Shown: positions 46,310-56,968 of the stretch, one piece after another | Layout: every line of letters begins with the position of its first letter | Numbering within the stretch: position 1 is the first letter of the stretch | Assembly (NCBI RefSeq): GCF_014174275.1 | Contig: NZ_JABEQK010000014.1 | Coordinates: 1-64,000, forward strand | Length of the DNA stretch: 64,000 nucleotides | Source: Gluconacetobacter takamatsuzukensis | GTDB taxonomy: Bacteria > Pseudomonadota > Alphaproteobacteria > Acetobacterales > Acetobacteraceae | Direction: 5' to 3' | Position numbers and translations under genes: made by a program | The notes under the pieces: model-generated | Database searches by the model: none | Seen by the model: the letters and a program-made list of their open reading frames with translations, nothing else | What the model was told of the DNA's origin: nothing

Positions 46310-47320
46310 TCAGGCCTGGACGAGGCTGGTGTGCATGCCCAGGCGGGCCAGCAGGCGGGCGTCGCGGCTGGCTTCGGGGTTGGGGGTGGTCAGCAGCTTT
46401 TCGCCGTAGAAGATCGAGTTCGCGCCGGCCAGGAAGCACAGGGTCTGGGCCTCATCCGTCATGTCCTCGCGGCCCGCGGCCAGGCGCACGCGGCTGGCGG
46501 GCATGGCGATGCGGGCGGCGGCGATGACGCGCACGAAATCGATCGGGTCGACGGTTTCGGCTTCGGCCAGCGGGGTGCCGGCGACCCGCACCAGCAGATT
46601 GATCGGCACGCTTTCGGGATGTTTCGGCAGGCTGGCCAGGCTGGCGATCAGGCCGGCGCGGTCGCTTTCGTCCTCGCCCATGCCGACGATGCCGCCGCAG
46701 CAGACATTGATCCCGGCGTCGCGCACATTCGACAGCGTGTCCAGCCGGTCCTGATAGGTACGGGTGGAGATGATGTTGCCGTAATGCTCGGGCGAAGTGT
46801 CGAGATTATGGTTGTAATAGTCGAGCCCGGCATCACGCAGGCGCTGGGCCTGGCGGGCGTCGAGCATGCCCAGGGTGACGCAGCTTTCCAGCCCCAGGGC
46901 CTTCACGCCCTCGACCATGGCGCAGACCGTCTCCAGGTCATGATCCTTCGGCGAGCGCCAGGCGGCGCCCATGCAGAAGCGCGCCGCCCCGGCGTCGCGC
47001 GCGGCGCGGGCTTCCTTCAGCACCGCTTCCACTGCCATCAGGCGGCTGGCCTTGACGCCGCCATCCTCGTGCATCGCGCTCTGCGGGCAATAGGCGCAAT
47101 CTTCCGGGCAGCCGCCGGTCTTGATCGAGAGCAGGGTTGAGATCTGCACCTCGGTCGGGTCGAAGCGGGCGCGATGCACGCTCTGGGCCCGGAACAGCAG
47201 TTCGGGGAAGGGCAGGGCGATCAGCGCCGCGATTTCGTCGCGCGTCCAGTCGGTGCGCACCGGCGGAAGGGACGGATCGGCGAAAGCGGGCGATGCGGCC
47301 GGCATGAGACCATCGGGCAT
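46310..47320 (-). CDS. bioB: Biotin synthase
   Basis: 336 residues from ATG 47320 (AGGAA 8 nt upstream); the 63-residue in-frame extension is unlikely. Radical SAM enzyme inserting sulfur into dethiobiotin. Cluster motif [13 protein letters not shown] (Cys71, Cys75, Cys78), [22 protein letters not shown] and the late AGREDMT region that holds the [2Fe-2S] Arg. It is a solo gene; other bio genes are not here. The region to the divergent DUF2075 gene is 209 nt, with TTGACC near 47460 but no clear -10. Confidence 0.95.
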   Translation of the reverse strand: MPDGLMPAASPAFADPSLPPVRTDWTRDEIAALIALPFPELLFRAQSVHRARFDPTEVQISTLLSIKTGGCPEDCAYCPQSAMHEDGGVKASRLMAVEAVLKEARAARDAGAARFCMGAAWRSPKDHDLETVCAMVEGVKALGLESCVTLGMLDARQAQRLRDAGLDYYNHNLDTSPEHYGNIISTRTYQDRLDTLSNVRDAGINVCCGGIVGMGEDESDRAGLIASLASLPKHPESVPINLLVRVAGTPLAEAETVDPIDFVRVIAAARIAMPASRVRLAAGREDMTDEAQTLCFLAGANSIFYGEKLLTTPNPEASRDARLLARLGMHTSLVQA

Positions 47321-47529
47321 CGGGCGGGTTCCTGGACTGTCGGCGGTAAGGGACACGCTGTGCCACAGAAGCGGGGGGTATGTCACCCATGTCGGCTCGT
47401 CGGGGCTTGTTTCGGTCGCTCGAAGGAGGGGCGTGGGCCGGGTGCGGTCGTAAAAAATCGTTGACCGTTGAATAATTGGGGTTCCACTAGGGAGACAGGA
47501 ACGGTTCACGCAGGGACTGCCCGCTCGCC

Positions 47530-48786
47530 ATGCCCATTTCAGACAATCGCGCCGCGCTCAAGCTCTCTCCCGATCATGCATTGACGGAGGAGCAGGAAAG
47601 GCTGGTGGGCCGGGTCGTGGCATTCTGCCGGCAGCATGTGGGCGGGCGTGGCGGCGTGCTGGTGCTGGAGGGGCCGGCCGGCACGGGCAAGAGCATCGTC
47701 ATGAATGCCGCCTTCGCCCGGCTGCGGCAGGCGGCGGGACGCGGTAGCGGGGATGCCCTGTCGGGCCGGAGCATGATGTTCCTGGTCAATCATCCCGAGA
47801 TGATCAAGCTGTACCGCCGGATCGCGGAGGGTTCCGCCGCCCTGCGCAAGCGGGATTATGAGCGGCCGACCAGCTTCATCAACCAGGCACGCAAGAGCGG
47901 GCAGGGCGCGGATATCGTATTTGTCGACGAGGCGCATCTGTTGTTGAGCCGCCGCGATGCCTATAACCGCTTCCTGCAGGACAACCAGCTGGAAGAGATT
48001 ATCCGGGCCAGCCGGGTCGTCGTCCTGGTCTTCGATCCCCGGCAGGTGCTGAAATTCAAGAGTTTCTGGGATGAGGCGGCGCTGCGCCGGCTGCTTGGGG
48101 ACCGGCCGGTGGTCTTTCAGCGGCTGACGACGCAGTTTCGCATGCAGGCTCATGAAGACGTGCCGCGCTGGATCGAGGCGTTCGGCGAGCGGGTTCTTCT
48201 GCCGCTGCCGGCATGTCAGCCATTCGATTTCCGGATCTTCGACGATGCGCAGGCGATGTACGATTTGATCCGCCGGCATGAGGACGAGGTGGGGCTGTGC
48301 CGGATGCTGGCGACCTACGATTATCCCTATATCCTTGACGGGAATGACCATTTCATCACCGAGGGGAGGTTTCACCTGCGTTGGGACCGCGCGCTGCCGC
48401 AGGCGCGGCTGCCGTGGGCGGAACGGGCCGACACGATCGACGAGGTGGGGTCGGTCTATACCGTGCAGGGGTTCGACCTGAATTATGCCGGCGTCATTCT
48501 CGGCCCCAGTGTCGATTACGATGCGGCGTCGGACCGGATCACCATCGATGCGTCGCTGTATGAGGATGGGGCGGCGTTCGCCGGGAAGGCGGGGATTGCC
48601 GATCCGGCTTCGGCGCGCGAACGGATCATGCTGAATGCGATCAGCGTGCTGATGACGCGGCCCATGCGGGGGCTCTATCTCTATGCCAGCCGCCCGGCGC
48701 TGCGCGCGCGGCTGATGACGCTGTGGCGCCGGCGCGAATCGGTGCCGGCCCGGGCGATGCTCCGTTTTTCATCGGGGGATGAATAG
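47530..48786 (+). CDS. DUF2075-family ATP-binding protein (helicase-like)
   Basis: 418 residues. Walker A in [17 protein letters not shown], Walker B-like [16 protein letters not shown], then RLTTQFRMQ and [20 protein letters not shown], matching the DUF2075 group of SF1-like P-loop ATPases (related to Schlafen-type group). Cellular role unknown; some members are linked to DNA metabolism or phage defence, but no defence genes adjoin it. Confidence 0.85.
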   Translation: MPISDNRAALKLSPDHALTEEQERLVGRVVAFCRQHVGGRGGVLVLEGPAGTGKSIVMNAAFARLRQAAGRGSGDALSGRSMMFLVNHPEMIKLYRRIAEGSAALRKRDYERPTSFINQARKSGQGADIVFVDEAHLLLSRRDAYNRFLQDNQLEEIIRASRVVVLVFDPRQVLKFKSFWDEAALRRLLGDRPVVFQRLTTQFRMQAHEDVPRWIEAFGERVLLPLPACQPFDFRIFDDAQAMYDLIRRHEDEVGLCRMLATYDYPYILDGNDHFITEGRFHLRWDRALPQARLPWAERADTIDEVGSVYTVQGFDLNYAGVILGPSVDYDAASDRITIDASLYEDGAAFAGKAGIADPASARERIMLNAISVLMTRPMRGLYLYASRPALRARLMTLWRRRESVPARAMLRFSSGDE

Positions 48787-48843
48787 AAAGCGTGCTCCGG
48801 GGGTGCTAGGAGTCGCAACGCGCCATTGCAAAGGGACGATCTT

Positions 48844-49488
48844 GTGCCGGTCCATCATACTCCGCTCAGCCGCCGCAGGGGACGCCCGGCGAAGGGAACG
48901 CCCGCGGCGCGCGATGCCATGCTGGGCGCGGCCCTGCATGGTTTCTCGCGGAAGGGCTATGACGGAACGGGGCTGCGGGAGATCGCCGAGGAGGCGGGGG
49001 TCGATCCGGCGCTGATCTCGCATCAGTTCGGCTCCAAATTCGCCCTGTGGAAGGCGGTGGTGGACGAGATCGCGCTGCGTCTGGCGGCGGCGCGCCGGTC
49101 GATCGAGGAACTGCATGGCGGGTCGGGTTCGACCGAGGAGCGGGTGCGCGAAGGGCTGACGCGCTTCATCACCGCCAATTGCGACATTCCCGAACTGTCG
49201 AAATTTCTCTCCGACGAACTGAGCCAGCCCGGCGAGCGGCAGGAATATATCCTGCGTGAAATCTGGGAGCCGTATCAGGACGCGATGCTGCCTTTGTTGC
49301 AGGAAGCCCGTGCGGACGGGCTGCTGCGCCATGACGGCTCGCCCGAACTGACCCTGATGATGGTGATGGGGGCCGTCATGCTGCCGTTGCTGATGATGCG
49401 CCGGCGGGGGCTTTCGAAACGGGACGAGGCGGAACTCTCCCGCCGGCTGGTGTCCGACGTGTTGCCGATGGTGCTTGCCGCGGCCTGA
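48844..49488 (+). CDS. TetR-family transcriptional regulator
   Basis: 214 residues from GTG 48844, preceded by AAAGGGA at the right spacing (TTG 48826 is an alternative). The N-terminal TetR helix-turn-helix is AALHGFSRKGYDGTGLREIA followed by EEAGVDPALISHQFGSKFAL. The C-terminal ligand domain is generic. Converges on the NTF2/nitrilase/GNAT group, which it may or may not control. Confidence 0.9.
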   Translation: MPVHHTPLSRRRGRPAKGTPAARDAMLGAALHGFSRKGYDGTGLREIAEEAGVDPALISHQFGSKFALWKAVVDEIALRLAAARRSIEELHGGSGSTEERVREGLTRFITANCDIPELSKFLSDELSQPGERQEYILREIWEPYQDAMLPLLQEARADGLLRHDGSPELTLMMVMGAVMLPLLMMRRRGLSKRDEAELSRRLVSDVLPMVLAAA

Positions 49489-49514
49489 CGGCGGGCAGCG
49501 CCGTCAGGCCGTTT
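49481..49514. terminator. Bidirectional terminator between convergent genes
   Basis: Perfect 13-bp stem CGGCCTGACGGCG/CGCCGTCAGGCCG with loop GGCAG (49481-49511), then TTT. It overlaps the TetR stop codon and lies 5 nt from the stop of the NTF2-like gene on the other strand. Confidence 0.7.
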
Positions 49515-49518
49515 GCGA

Positions 49519-49935
49519 TCAGGACGCGGCGTTGATCTGCTTCGTCCACAGGGGAAGATTGTAGTAGCTGGTGACGCGCGCGATCTTGCCGTCCCGGATT
49601 TCGAAGAAGGCGCCGACCGGCAGCCTGTAGGTCTGGCCCGTGGCCGGCGGCAGCCCCTGTTCGGTCTTGAGATAGGCGCCGTGCACGGTGAATTCGGCGG
49701 CGGCGCGGGTGCCGTCGGGGGTTGTCATGATCACGAGGTCCTGCGATTCCTCGCGATAGAAGCCCTCCATGCGCTTTAGGAAGGTTTCGAATTGCGGGCG
49801 GCCGATCTCCTGCCCGCCCTGGTTGATGTCATGGACGACATCTTCGGTCAGCAGGTCGAGGACGGCGGCCACGTCCTCGCGGTTGAAGGCGTCGTAATAG
49901 GCGCGGATCAGGGCTTGGGTCTGCTCGGCGGACAT
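49519..49935 (-). CDS. NTF2/SnoaL-like (ketosteroid isomerase-fold) protein
   Basis: 138 residues. IRAYYDAFNREDVAAVLDLL, then DVVHDINQGGQEIGRPQFET and IRDGKIARVTSYYNLPLW match the NTF2/SnoaL fold often annotated as ketosteroid isomerase-related. Small-molecule substrate unknown. Lies 12 nt after the nitrilase-family gene in a three-gene row. Confidence 0.88.
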   Translation of the reverse strand: MSAEQTQALIRAYYDAFNREDVAAVLDLLTEDVVHDINQGGQEIGRPQFETFLKRMEGFYREESQDLVIMTTPDGTRAAAEFTVHGAYLKTEQGLPPATGQTYRLPVGAFFEIRDGKIARVTSYYNLPLWTKQINAAS

Positions 49936-49947
49936 GGGGTTTCTTTC

Positions 49948-50826
49948 TCAGCTCTCGAAGGGGATGCGGCGGGCGACGGGGACCGTCACCGGCCAGTCGC
50001 GGCAATTGCGTACGGCGCCGTTTTCGCGCACCGCGTCCAGCGTGGCCGGGTCGAGCGTCGTGAAGATCCAGCCGCCCTGGTCCAGCGTGCCTTCGGCCAT
50101 GATGCCGTCGGCGGGGAAGCCGCGATCGACCGGGCCGTAGATTCCGGCACAGCCGTGGTTCTCGTCCAGCGTCGCCAGCCAGGGTGCGTCGCCCACCGTC
50201 GGGGAGACCGCGACGAAGCACTGGTTTTCCAGCGCGCGGGCCTGGGCCGAGATTCGCACCCGGTTGAAGCCGTGCATGGAATCGGTGCAGGTGGGCACCA
50301 GGATCAGCCAGGCCTCGGCCTCGATCTGGGCGCGCGCCAGCATCGGGAATTCCGAATCATAGCAGACCGAGGTGCCGATCAGGCCCCACGGGGTTTCGAA
50401 CACGCCGGGCGGGTTGCCCGCGCGCACGCCCCAGGATTCGTTCTCGAACCGGGTCATGACGTGCTTGTCCTGGAACGCGACCTGTCCGTCCGGAGCGATC
50501 AGGGGCGCGCGGTTGCGCACGCCGGCCGCCTCGGGGCGGGGCAGGGTGCCGGGCATCAGCCATACCCGATGGCGCTTCGCCGTCTCGCGCATGATGTGCA
50601 GGATGGCGTCGCTGTGCCGGCAGACGGCCTCGAGCTCCGCCGCCGGGTCGGGCCGGTCGGTCAGCGCGGCAGCGACCTCCATGCAGGAATATTCCGGCAT
50701 CAGCAGCAGGTCCGCGTGCGGCGCCGCTTCGGCGACCAGGGCGTCGAGATGGCGGGCGTAATCCTCGATCGTGTGGTTGCGCGCGACGTGCCAGGCCAGC
50801 ACGCCCAGTCGGATCGGTTTGTTCAT
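49948..50826 (-). CDS. Carbon-nitrogen hydrolase (nitrilase superfamily)
   Basis: 292 residues. The Glu-Lys-Cys triad is visible: Glu45 (LLLMPEYSCME), Lys121 (FQDKHVMTRFE) and Cys155 (GTSVCYDSEFP). Hydrolyses or transfers from an amide or nitrile; the substrate is not predictable. Overlaps the GNAT gene by 4 nt, so the two are probably co-translated. Confidence 0.9.
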   Translation of the reverse strand: MNKPIRLGVLAWHVARNHTIEDYARHLDALVAEAAPHADLLLMPEYSCMEVAAALTDRPDPAAELEAVCRHSDAILHIMRETAKRHRVWLMPGTLPRPEAAGVRNRAPLIAPDGQVAFQDKHVMTRFENESWGVRAGNPPGVFETPWGLIGTSVCYDSEFPMLARAQIEAEAWLILVPTCTDSMHGFNRVRISAQARALENQCFVAVSPTVGDAPWLATLDENHGCAGIYGPVDRGFPADGIMAEGTLDQGGWIFTTLDPATLDAVRENGAVRNCRDWPVTVPVARRIPFES

Positions 50827-51461
50827 AGGACATGTTCCTGCGTCTGGAGGCTGGCGGGGATCGGCGCGCCCCGGAGCGATTTTATGAAGAAATCGAGCGT
50901 GTGGGGTGTTTCTTCGGTCTGGCCGGGTTCTTTCCAGTCCAGTTCGCAGCTCACGCCGGGGAGGGGGTGGAAGCCGCGCCTGGCCCAGAAATCATACAGC
51001 GTGGTGGCGCCCGGCGGACGGGCCGGGTGGTCGTTGGGGCGGCGGACCGAGCAGAAGGTGGCGAAATTCGCGCTGCTTATCGCCAGCGCGTGGCGTTCGC
51101 GCTCTTCGAAGAAGCGTACGCCCAGGCCCTGGCCGCGATAGGCGTCCAGCAGCACGGATTCGCCGAAATAGAAGAAATCGTCCGCATTCAGGCCGCGTGT
51201 TTCGAAGGGAGCGCGGATGGCGTCCAGTTCATCACGCATCGGCAGGCAGGTCGAGGCGCCGATGACGGACTCGCCGTCGCGGGCGACGATGACGGCGGCG
51301 CCTTTGCTGCGGACGTAGAATTGGAGGTATTTTTCCTCGTAGGCCACATCGCCGTCATACAGATAGGGCCATTCGCGGAAGACCGCGATGCGCAGGCGGG
51401 CGAGGTCCGGGAGCACCGGAACGATGTGCTCGCCCGTCAATGTCTCGATCGTCACGCGCAT
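50823..51461 (-). CDS. GNAT-family N-acetyltransferase
   Basis: 212 residues. GNAT acetyl-CoA loop region: FFYFGESVLLDAYRGQGLGV (RGQGLG) with SVIGASTCLPM before it and TTLYDFWARRGFHPLPG after it. Substrate unknown. First gene of the GNAT-nitrilase-NTF2 row. Confidence 0.88.
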   Translation of the reverse strand: MRVTIETLTGEHIVPVLPDLARLRIAVFREWPYLYDGDVAYEEKYLQFYVRSKGAAVIVARDGESVIGASTCLPMRDELDAIRAPFETRGLNADDFFYFGESVLLDAYRGQGLGVRFFEERERHALAISSANFATFCSVRRPNDHPARPPGATTLYDFWARRGFHPLPGVSCELDWKEPGQTEETPHTLDFFIKSLRGAPIPASLQTQEHVL

Positions 51462-51476
51462 GCGGGCGGTTCCTTT

Positions 51477-51980
51477 TCAGTGGGTGTCCGCGCCGGGTTG
51501 CGGCGCGGAGATCGGGGCGAGGGTGGCGTTGGCCGCGCGGCGTGCATCGTCGGGTGCGATCCGGACGACCAGGCCCCGCGCGCCGGCATTGATGTAGATG
51601 GCATCCTTGCCGGATGCGGCGTCGTCGATCACGACCGGCACCTGCGTTTTCTGGCCGAAGGGGCTGATGCCGCCGACCTGGAAACCGGTCAGGTCCTCGG
51701 CTTCGTTCGCCGGGATCATGCGGGCATTGCGGCCGCCGAACAGGGCGGCGACCTGCTTGAGGTTGACCTTGCTGGCGGCGGGAACGAGCAGGCACACCGG
51801 CTGTTCGCGGTCGACCCGGACCATCAGGGTCTTGAAGACGCAGGACGGATCCTGGCCGATGGCGGAAGCGGCCTGCATGCCGATCGGGGCGCCGGCGGGA
51901 TCGTAGTCGTAGCGATGGACACTGAATCGCACGCCATGTTCCGTGAGGAAGGAAGTGGCCGCCGTCCTGTCCTGCTGCAT
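51477..51980 (-). CDS. ybaK: Cys-tRNA(Pro)/Cys-tRNA(Cys) deacylase (YbaK/EbsC)
   Basis: 167 residues. Trans-editing enzyme that clears Cys-tRNA(Pro). Motifs: RFSVHRYDYDP, DPSCVFKTLMVRVD (key Lys50), SKVNLKQVAALFGGRNARM and GGISPFGQKTQVPVVID. It lies 15 nt upstream of the GNAT gene and is the first gene of that minus-strand row. Confidence 0.92.
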   Translation of the reverse strand: MQQDRTAATSFLTEHGVRFSVHRYDYDPAGAPIGMQAASAIGQDPSCVFKTLMVRVDREQPVCLLVPAASKVNLKQVAALFGGRNARMIPANEAEDLTGFQVGGISPFGQKTQVPVVIDDAASGKDAIYINAGARGLVVRIAPDDARRAANATLAPISAPQPGADTH

Positions 51981-52253
51981 GCGGGCGCTCCCCTCGGGCG
52001 CGTTAAATCATCGAATGGTGAATATAAGGCTGCTGGCCGAGCGTCAAGGGAGAGGCGGGCAGGTCGACGAAGGCGATTCGCGTGCCGGTGCGCGGAGAGG
52101 GAGGGGTCGTTGCGGCCGCGTGTCGATGGAAGGCGCTGCCCTTTGTTGGCCTCTTTACATGTCACAGGCCCGTCAGCGACGATATCCTTGGGAATCAGGC
52201 CATTGCCCGAGATGGGACAAATCTGATATTTTTGTAACATTGGAGGCAATTCT

Positions 52254-52808
52254 ATGAGCGATGACCCTAGACACGTTATTCTTCCGATTTTTTATAATCA
52301 GCGCGGGGCGATGATTTTCCGTGATCGGCCGCTCAAGATAAAGCCTGCCCCGTCCGCGATGCAAAGCATCATGGGGCTGGTTAATAGAAATTCGCTCCCG
52401 AAAGAAAAAACGATCTATCAGGATTATTTTTATTACGGATTTGAATTCAGTCCGAAGAAAATTCGACTGATGGATGCGCTCATGGGCGGCATTTTCGATT
52501 ATTTCCATTCCATTGGAATAACGTTCAACTACCCTGGAGTGGATCTGGCTTCGGTTTCCGAGGATTGGGTCGGGAGGACGCGCTATCATGTCGTCGCCGT
52601 GATGGCCGACATGCGTAATCCCTATCTCTGCGCCTTTGGCTATCTCGATCCGTCGACCGGGGCCTTTGTCGAGGACGATAACGAGACGAGGCCGCGTTCC
52701 AAGCTGAAGTCGCCTGCCATCTCCGTGGGAATAGTGAAGACCATGATCCGCAAGGGCGAGCTTGATGAATCGCGTATTCGTCTGGCGAAGGTGCAGTTGC
52801 CTGCCTAG
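52254..52808 (+). CDS. Hypothetical protein, orphan-like
   Basis: 184 residues, GGAGG 7 nt before ATG 52254. The first half is visibly richer in A+T than its neighbours (many Lys, Ile, Phe, Tyr codons: KEKTIYQDYFYYGFEFSPKK). The second half is ordinary. No signal peptide or known motif. The 273-nt region upstream holds no other gene. It may be horizontally acquired. Function unknown. Confidence 0.75.
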   Translation: MSDDPRHVILPIFYNQRGAMIFRDRPLKIKPAPSAMQSIMGLVNRNSLPKEKTIYQDYFYYGFEFSPKKIRLMDALMGGIFDYFHSIGITFNYPGVDLASVSEDWVGRTRYHVVAVMADMRNPYLCAFGYLDPSTGAFVEDDNETRPRSKLKSPAISVGIVKTMIRKGELDESRIRLAKVQLPA

Positions 52809-52931
52809 TGACGGGTAGACAGTCTCGACCGGTTTCCCTTTCTCTCTTTCGGCGCGATGGCGACGGGCTGTTCCGGCTTCGGTATCGGAATATCCGGTGT
52901 TTCTCGCGCGACGCATGTCCGGAGGGGTGGG

Positions 52932-53750
52932 ATGATTGGTGGAACCACGAAACTGTTCGGCCTGGTGGGGCATCCGGTCACGCATGTTCGCACGCCGCAG
53001 GCGATGAATGCGCTTTTCGAGCGGAACGGGCTGGATGCGGTCATGGTGCCGTTCGATGTGGCGGGGGCGGATCTGGCGGCCTGTCTGGCCGGGCTGCAGC
53101 GTATCCGGAATCTCGAAGGGCTGGTGGTTACGGTGCCGCACAAGATGTCCGCCGTGGAGCTGTGCCGGGATCTGACGCCGCGTGCCGGGCTGGCCGGGGC
53201 GGTCAATGTGCTGCGCCGTGTCGGTGAGGATGCGTTTGCGGGCGACATGCTGGATGGCGAGGGGTTTGTCGCCGGGCTGGCCGCTGCCGGGCATGCGGTG
53301 GCCGGGCGGCGGATCTGCCTTGTGGGGGCGGGCGGGGCGGCCAGCGCGATTGCGGTGGCGCTGGCCGAGCGGCAGCCTGCGAAACTGACGCTGATCAATC
53401 GTTCGCGGGAGCGGCTTCTGGCGCTGCATGAGCGGTTGCGGTCGCGGTTTCCGGCGCTCGACGTCGTGATCGGGGAGCAGGTCGGCGGCCATGATCTGGT
53501 CGTCAACGCGACTTCGCTCGGCCTGCGGGCGGATGATCCGCTGCCTTTCGATCCGGAGCAGGTGGGGCCGGGCGTTGTGGTGGCGGAGGTGATCATGACC
53601 CCGGAGATCACGCCGATATTGCATGCGGCGGCCCGGCGGGGAGCTGCGATCCATCCGGGGCGGGCCATGCTGGATGGCCAGCTGGACGCGATTTTTCGGT
53701 ATTTTTCGGAAGACGGGCGAATCCCTGCCCGGCAGGGCCGGGGGCCCTGA
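52932..53750 (+). CDS. AroE-like dehydrogenase (divergent shikimate dehydrogenase paralogue)
   Basis: 272 residues from ATG 52932 (GGAGGGG upstream). AroE fold: LFGLVGHPVTHVRTPQAMNA, VVTVPHKMSAVEL (Lys), AGAVNVL (Asn), MLDGEGFVAGL (Asp), CLVGAGGAASAIAVALAE (dinucleotide loop) and VVNATSLGL. The two Ser of the canonical HSxSP shikimate site are Val and Thr here (HVRTP), so the substrate probably differs, as for AroE-like paralogues of Pseudomonas. The true aroE is at 34500. Confidence 0.85.
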   Translation: MIGGTTKLFGLVGHPVTHVRTPQAMNALFERNGLDAVMVPFDVAGADLAACLAGLQRIRNLEGLVVTVPHKMSAVELCRDLTPRAGLAGAVNVLRRVGEDAFAGDMLDGEGFVAGLAAAGHAVAGRRICLVGAGGAASAIAVALAERQPAKLTLINRSRERLLALHERLRSRFPALDVVIGEQVGGHDLVVNATSLGLRADDPLPFDPEQVGPGVVVAEVIMTPEITPILHAAARRGAAIHPGRAMLDGQLDAIFRYFSEDGRIPARQGRGP

Positions 53751-53778
53751 CCGGTCCGCCCGCTTTGGGGCGGACCGG
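53751..53778. terminator. Hairpin between convergent aroE-like and sucD genes
   Basis: Perfect 11-bp stem CCGGTCCGCCC/GGGCGGACCGG with a 6-nt loop, directly after the aroE-like stop and 8 nt from the sucD stop. No U-run. Confidence 0.55.
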
Positions 53779-53786
53779 GTGAAGGA

Positions 53787-54667
53787 TCAGGCGCGGCCCG
53801 ACAGCACGTCCAGCAGGGTCTGGCCCAGCAGGGCAGGGCTGGCGGAGACGTGGATGCCGGCGTCGCGCAGGGCTTCGATCTTGGCGGCGGCCGTTTCGTG
53901 GCCGCCGGTGATGACCGCGCCGGCATGGCCCATGCGGCGCCCCGGAGGGGCGGTGGCGCCAGCGATGAAGCCCACGACCGGCTTTCTGGTGCCGCTGTCG
54001 CGGATCAGGGTGGCGGCCTCGATTTCCGACGTGCCGCCGATTTCGCCGATCATGATGATCGAGTCGGTGTCGGGGTCGGCGATGAAGCGTTCCAGCACGT
54101 CGATGAAATCCATCCCCTTGACCGGGTCGCCGCCGATGCCGACGCAGGTGCTCTGGCCCAGCCCGACCGCGCTGGTCTGGGCCACGGCCTCGTAGGTCAG
54201 GGTGCCGGAGCGCGAGACGATGCCGACCTTGCCGGGGCGGTGGATCGCGCCGGGCATGATGCCGATCTTGCATTCGCCCGGGGTGATGATGCCGGGGCAG
54301 TTGGGACCGATCAGCAGGCTTTCGGACCGGTGCAGCACCTGCTGTACGCGCACCATGTCGAGTACCGGAATGCCTTCGGTGATGCAGACGATCAGGGGAA
54401 CGCCGGCGGCGATGGCCTCCAGAATCGCATCGGCGGCGCCGGCGGGCGGCACGTAGATGACGCTGGCATCGACCCGGGTGGCGGCACAGGCCTGGGCCAC
54501 CGTGTCGAAGACCGGCAGGCCGAGATGCGTCTCGCCGCCGCGGCCGGGGGTGACGCCGCCGACCAGTTTCGTGCCGTAGGCCAAGGCCTGTTCGGAATGG
54601 AAGGTGCCCTGGGCGCCGGTGAAGCCCTGGGTGAGGACGCGCGTGTCGCTATGGACCAGGATGGACA

Positions 54668-54668
<1 letters not shown>
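53787..54668 (-). CDS. sucD: Succinate-CoA ligase, alpha subunit (or malate-CoA ligase-like)
   Basis: 293 residues. CoA-binding Rossmann start ([20 protein letters not shown]), [36 protein letters not shown] and the phospho-His region [12 protein letters not shown]. Catalyses succinyl-CoA to succinate with NTP formation together with SucC. Overlaps sucC by 1 nt. Malate thiokinase subunits look alike and cannot be excluded. Confidence 0.88.
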
Positions 54669-55870
<1,202 letters not shown>

Positions 55871-56085
55871 ACGGTTATAATCCGCGTTTGTTGTGATTGC
55901 GCCAGGGGGGGAGCCGGGCGGGCTGCCGGTCGCAGAGGCGCCAGCGATCGTCTGCATGGCATAATCGGCCGGTTTATGCCATCTCGGAAGCTGAAAAGGA
56001 CTTGTTCAGGCTTCGTATATGCCCTTCTCCACGGAGGGGCGGGAGAGAGGGAAACGGGGCGCGATGGCATGAAAGACGGAGCACA

Positions 56086-56910
56086 ATGAAACACTGGCGC
56101 ATTGAGCAGATGGACTGGGACAGTTTCGATCCGGCGCGCGTCGACCCCGATATCGTCCAGCTGGTCAAGGCGGCGTCGGTCGTCGAACGGAACGGCGTGG
56201 ATTACGCGCGCTATCTGAACAATGTGTTCTTCGACGACCCGGCCTTCCGCGAGGCGGCGGACAATTGGGCCGTCGAGGAAGTTCAGCATGGCGACGCGCT
56301 GGGGCGCTGGGGGATGCTGGCCGATCCGTCATGGAATTATCCGGACGCCTTCGAACGCTATCGGACCTCGTACACGCTGGAACTGGAGGTCGACCGGTCC
56401 ATTCGCGGATCGCGCAGCGGCGAGCTGATTGCCCGCTGCATGGTGGAGATCGGGACGTCGTCCTTCTATACCGCGCTGGCCGATGCCACGGAGGAGCCGC
56501 TGCTGAAGGCGATCTGCCGGCAGATCGCGGCGGACGAATACCGGCATTTCAAGCTGTTCTACGACCATATGCACCGCTACCTGAAGCGCGAGAGGCTGGG
56601 TGTGTGGCAGCGCATGCGTATTGCCCTGGGCCGGGTGACGGAGAGCGAGGATGACGAGCTGGCCTCAGCCTATCACACCACCAACGAGCCGGCCGGCATG
56701 CCCTATGACCATGGACGCTGCATTGCGGCTTATATGGCGCGGGCGATGCGGTATTATCAGCCCAGGCACACCGTGCGCGTGACCGGCATGGTCCTGAAGA
56801 CCATCGGGATTGCGCCGCATGGCTGGGTGCATGAACTGGTTGCGCGGGGCGTGTACCATCTGATTCGCATACGGCAGAAGAAATTCGCCCGTCAGGCCGC
56901 CTTGGCCTGA
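56086..56910 (+). CDS. Diiron ferritin-like / acyl-ACP desaturase-like protein
   Basis: 274 residues from ATG 56086. Two diiron helices: NWAVEEVQHGDALGRWG (EExxH) and RQIAADEYRHFKLFYDHM (DExRH). Both resemble the plant-type acyl-ACP desaturase (EENRHGD, ADEKRH). The C-terminus is basic with no membrane helix. Could desaturate or oxidise an acyl or other substrate. Solo gene divergent from sucC. Confidence 0.78.
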   Translation: MKHWRIEQMDWDSFDPARVDPDIVQLVKAASVVERNGVDYARYLNNVFFDDPAFREAADNWAVEEVQHGDALGRWGMLADPSWNYPDAFERYRTSYTLELEVDRSIRGSRSGELIARCMVEIGTSSFYTALADATEEPLLKAICRQIAADEYRHFKLFYDHMHRYLKRERLGVWQRMRIALGRVTESEDDELASAYHTTNEPAGMPYDHGRCIAAYMARAMRYYQPRHTVRVTGMVLKTIGIAPHGWVHELVARGVYHLIRIRQKKFARQAALA

Positions 56911-56912
56911 CG
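56890..56912 (+). terminator. Hairpin at the end of the diiron protein gene
   Basis: Perfect 9-bp stem CGTCAGGCC/GGCCTGACG with loop GCCTT overlapping the stop codon. No U-run follows, so activity is uncertain. Confidence 0.4.
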
Positions 56913-56968
56913 ACGCGCCCCGGCTCCGCCGCATGGCGGACGGGAACAGGACCCAGGAGGGAGTGACG

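Noticed and set aside
47530-48786. Defence-system role for the DUF2075 ATPase
   Set aside because: The neighbours are bioB and a TetR regulator; no nuclease, methylase or other defence partner is adjacent.
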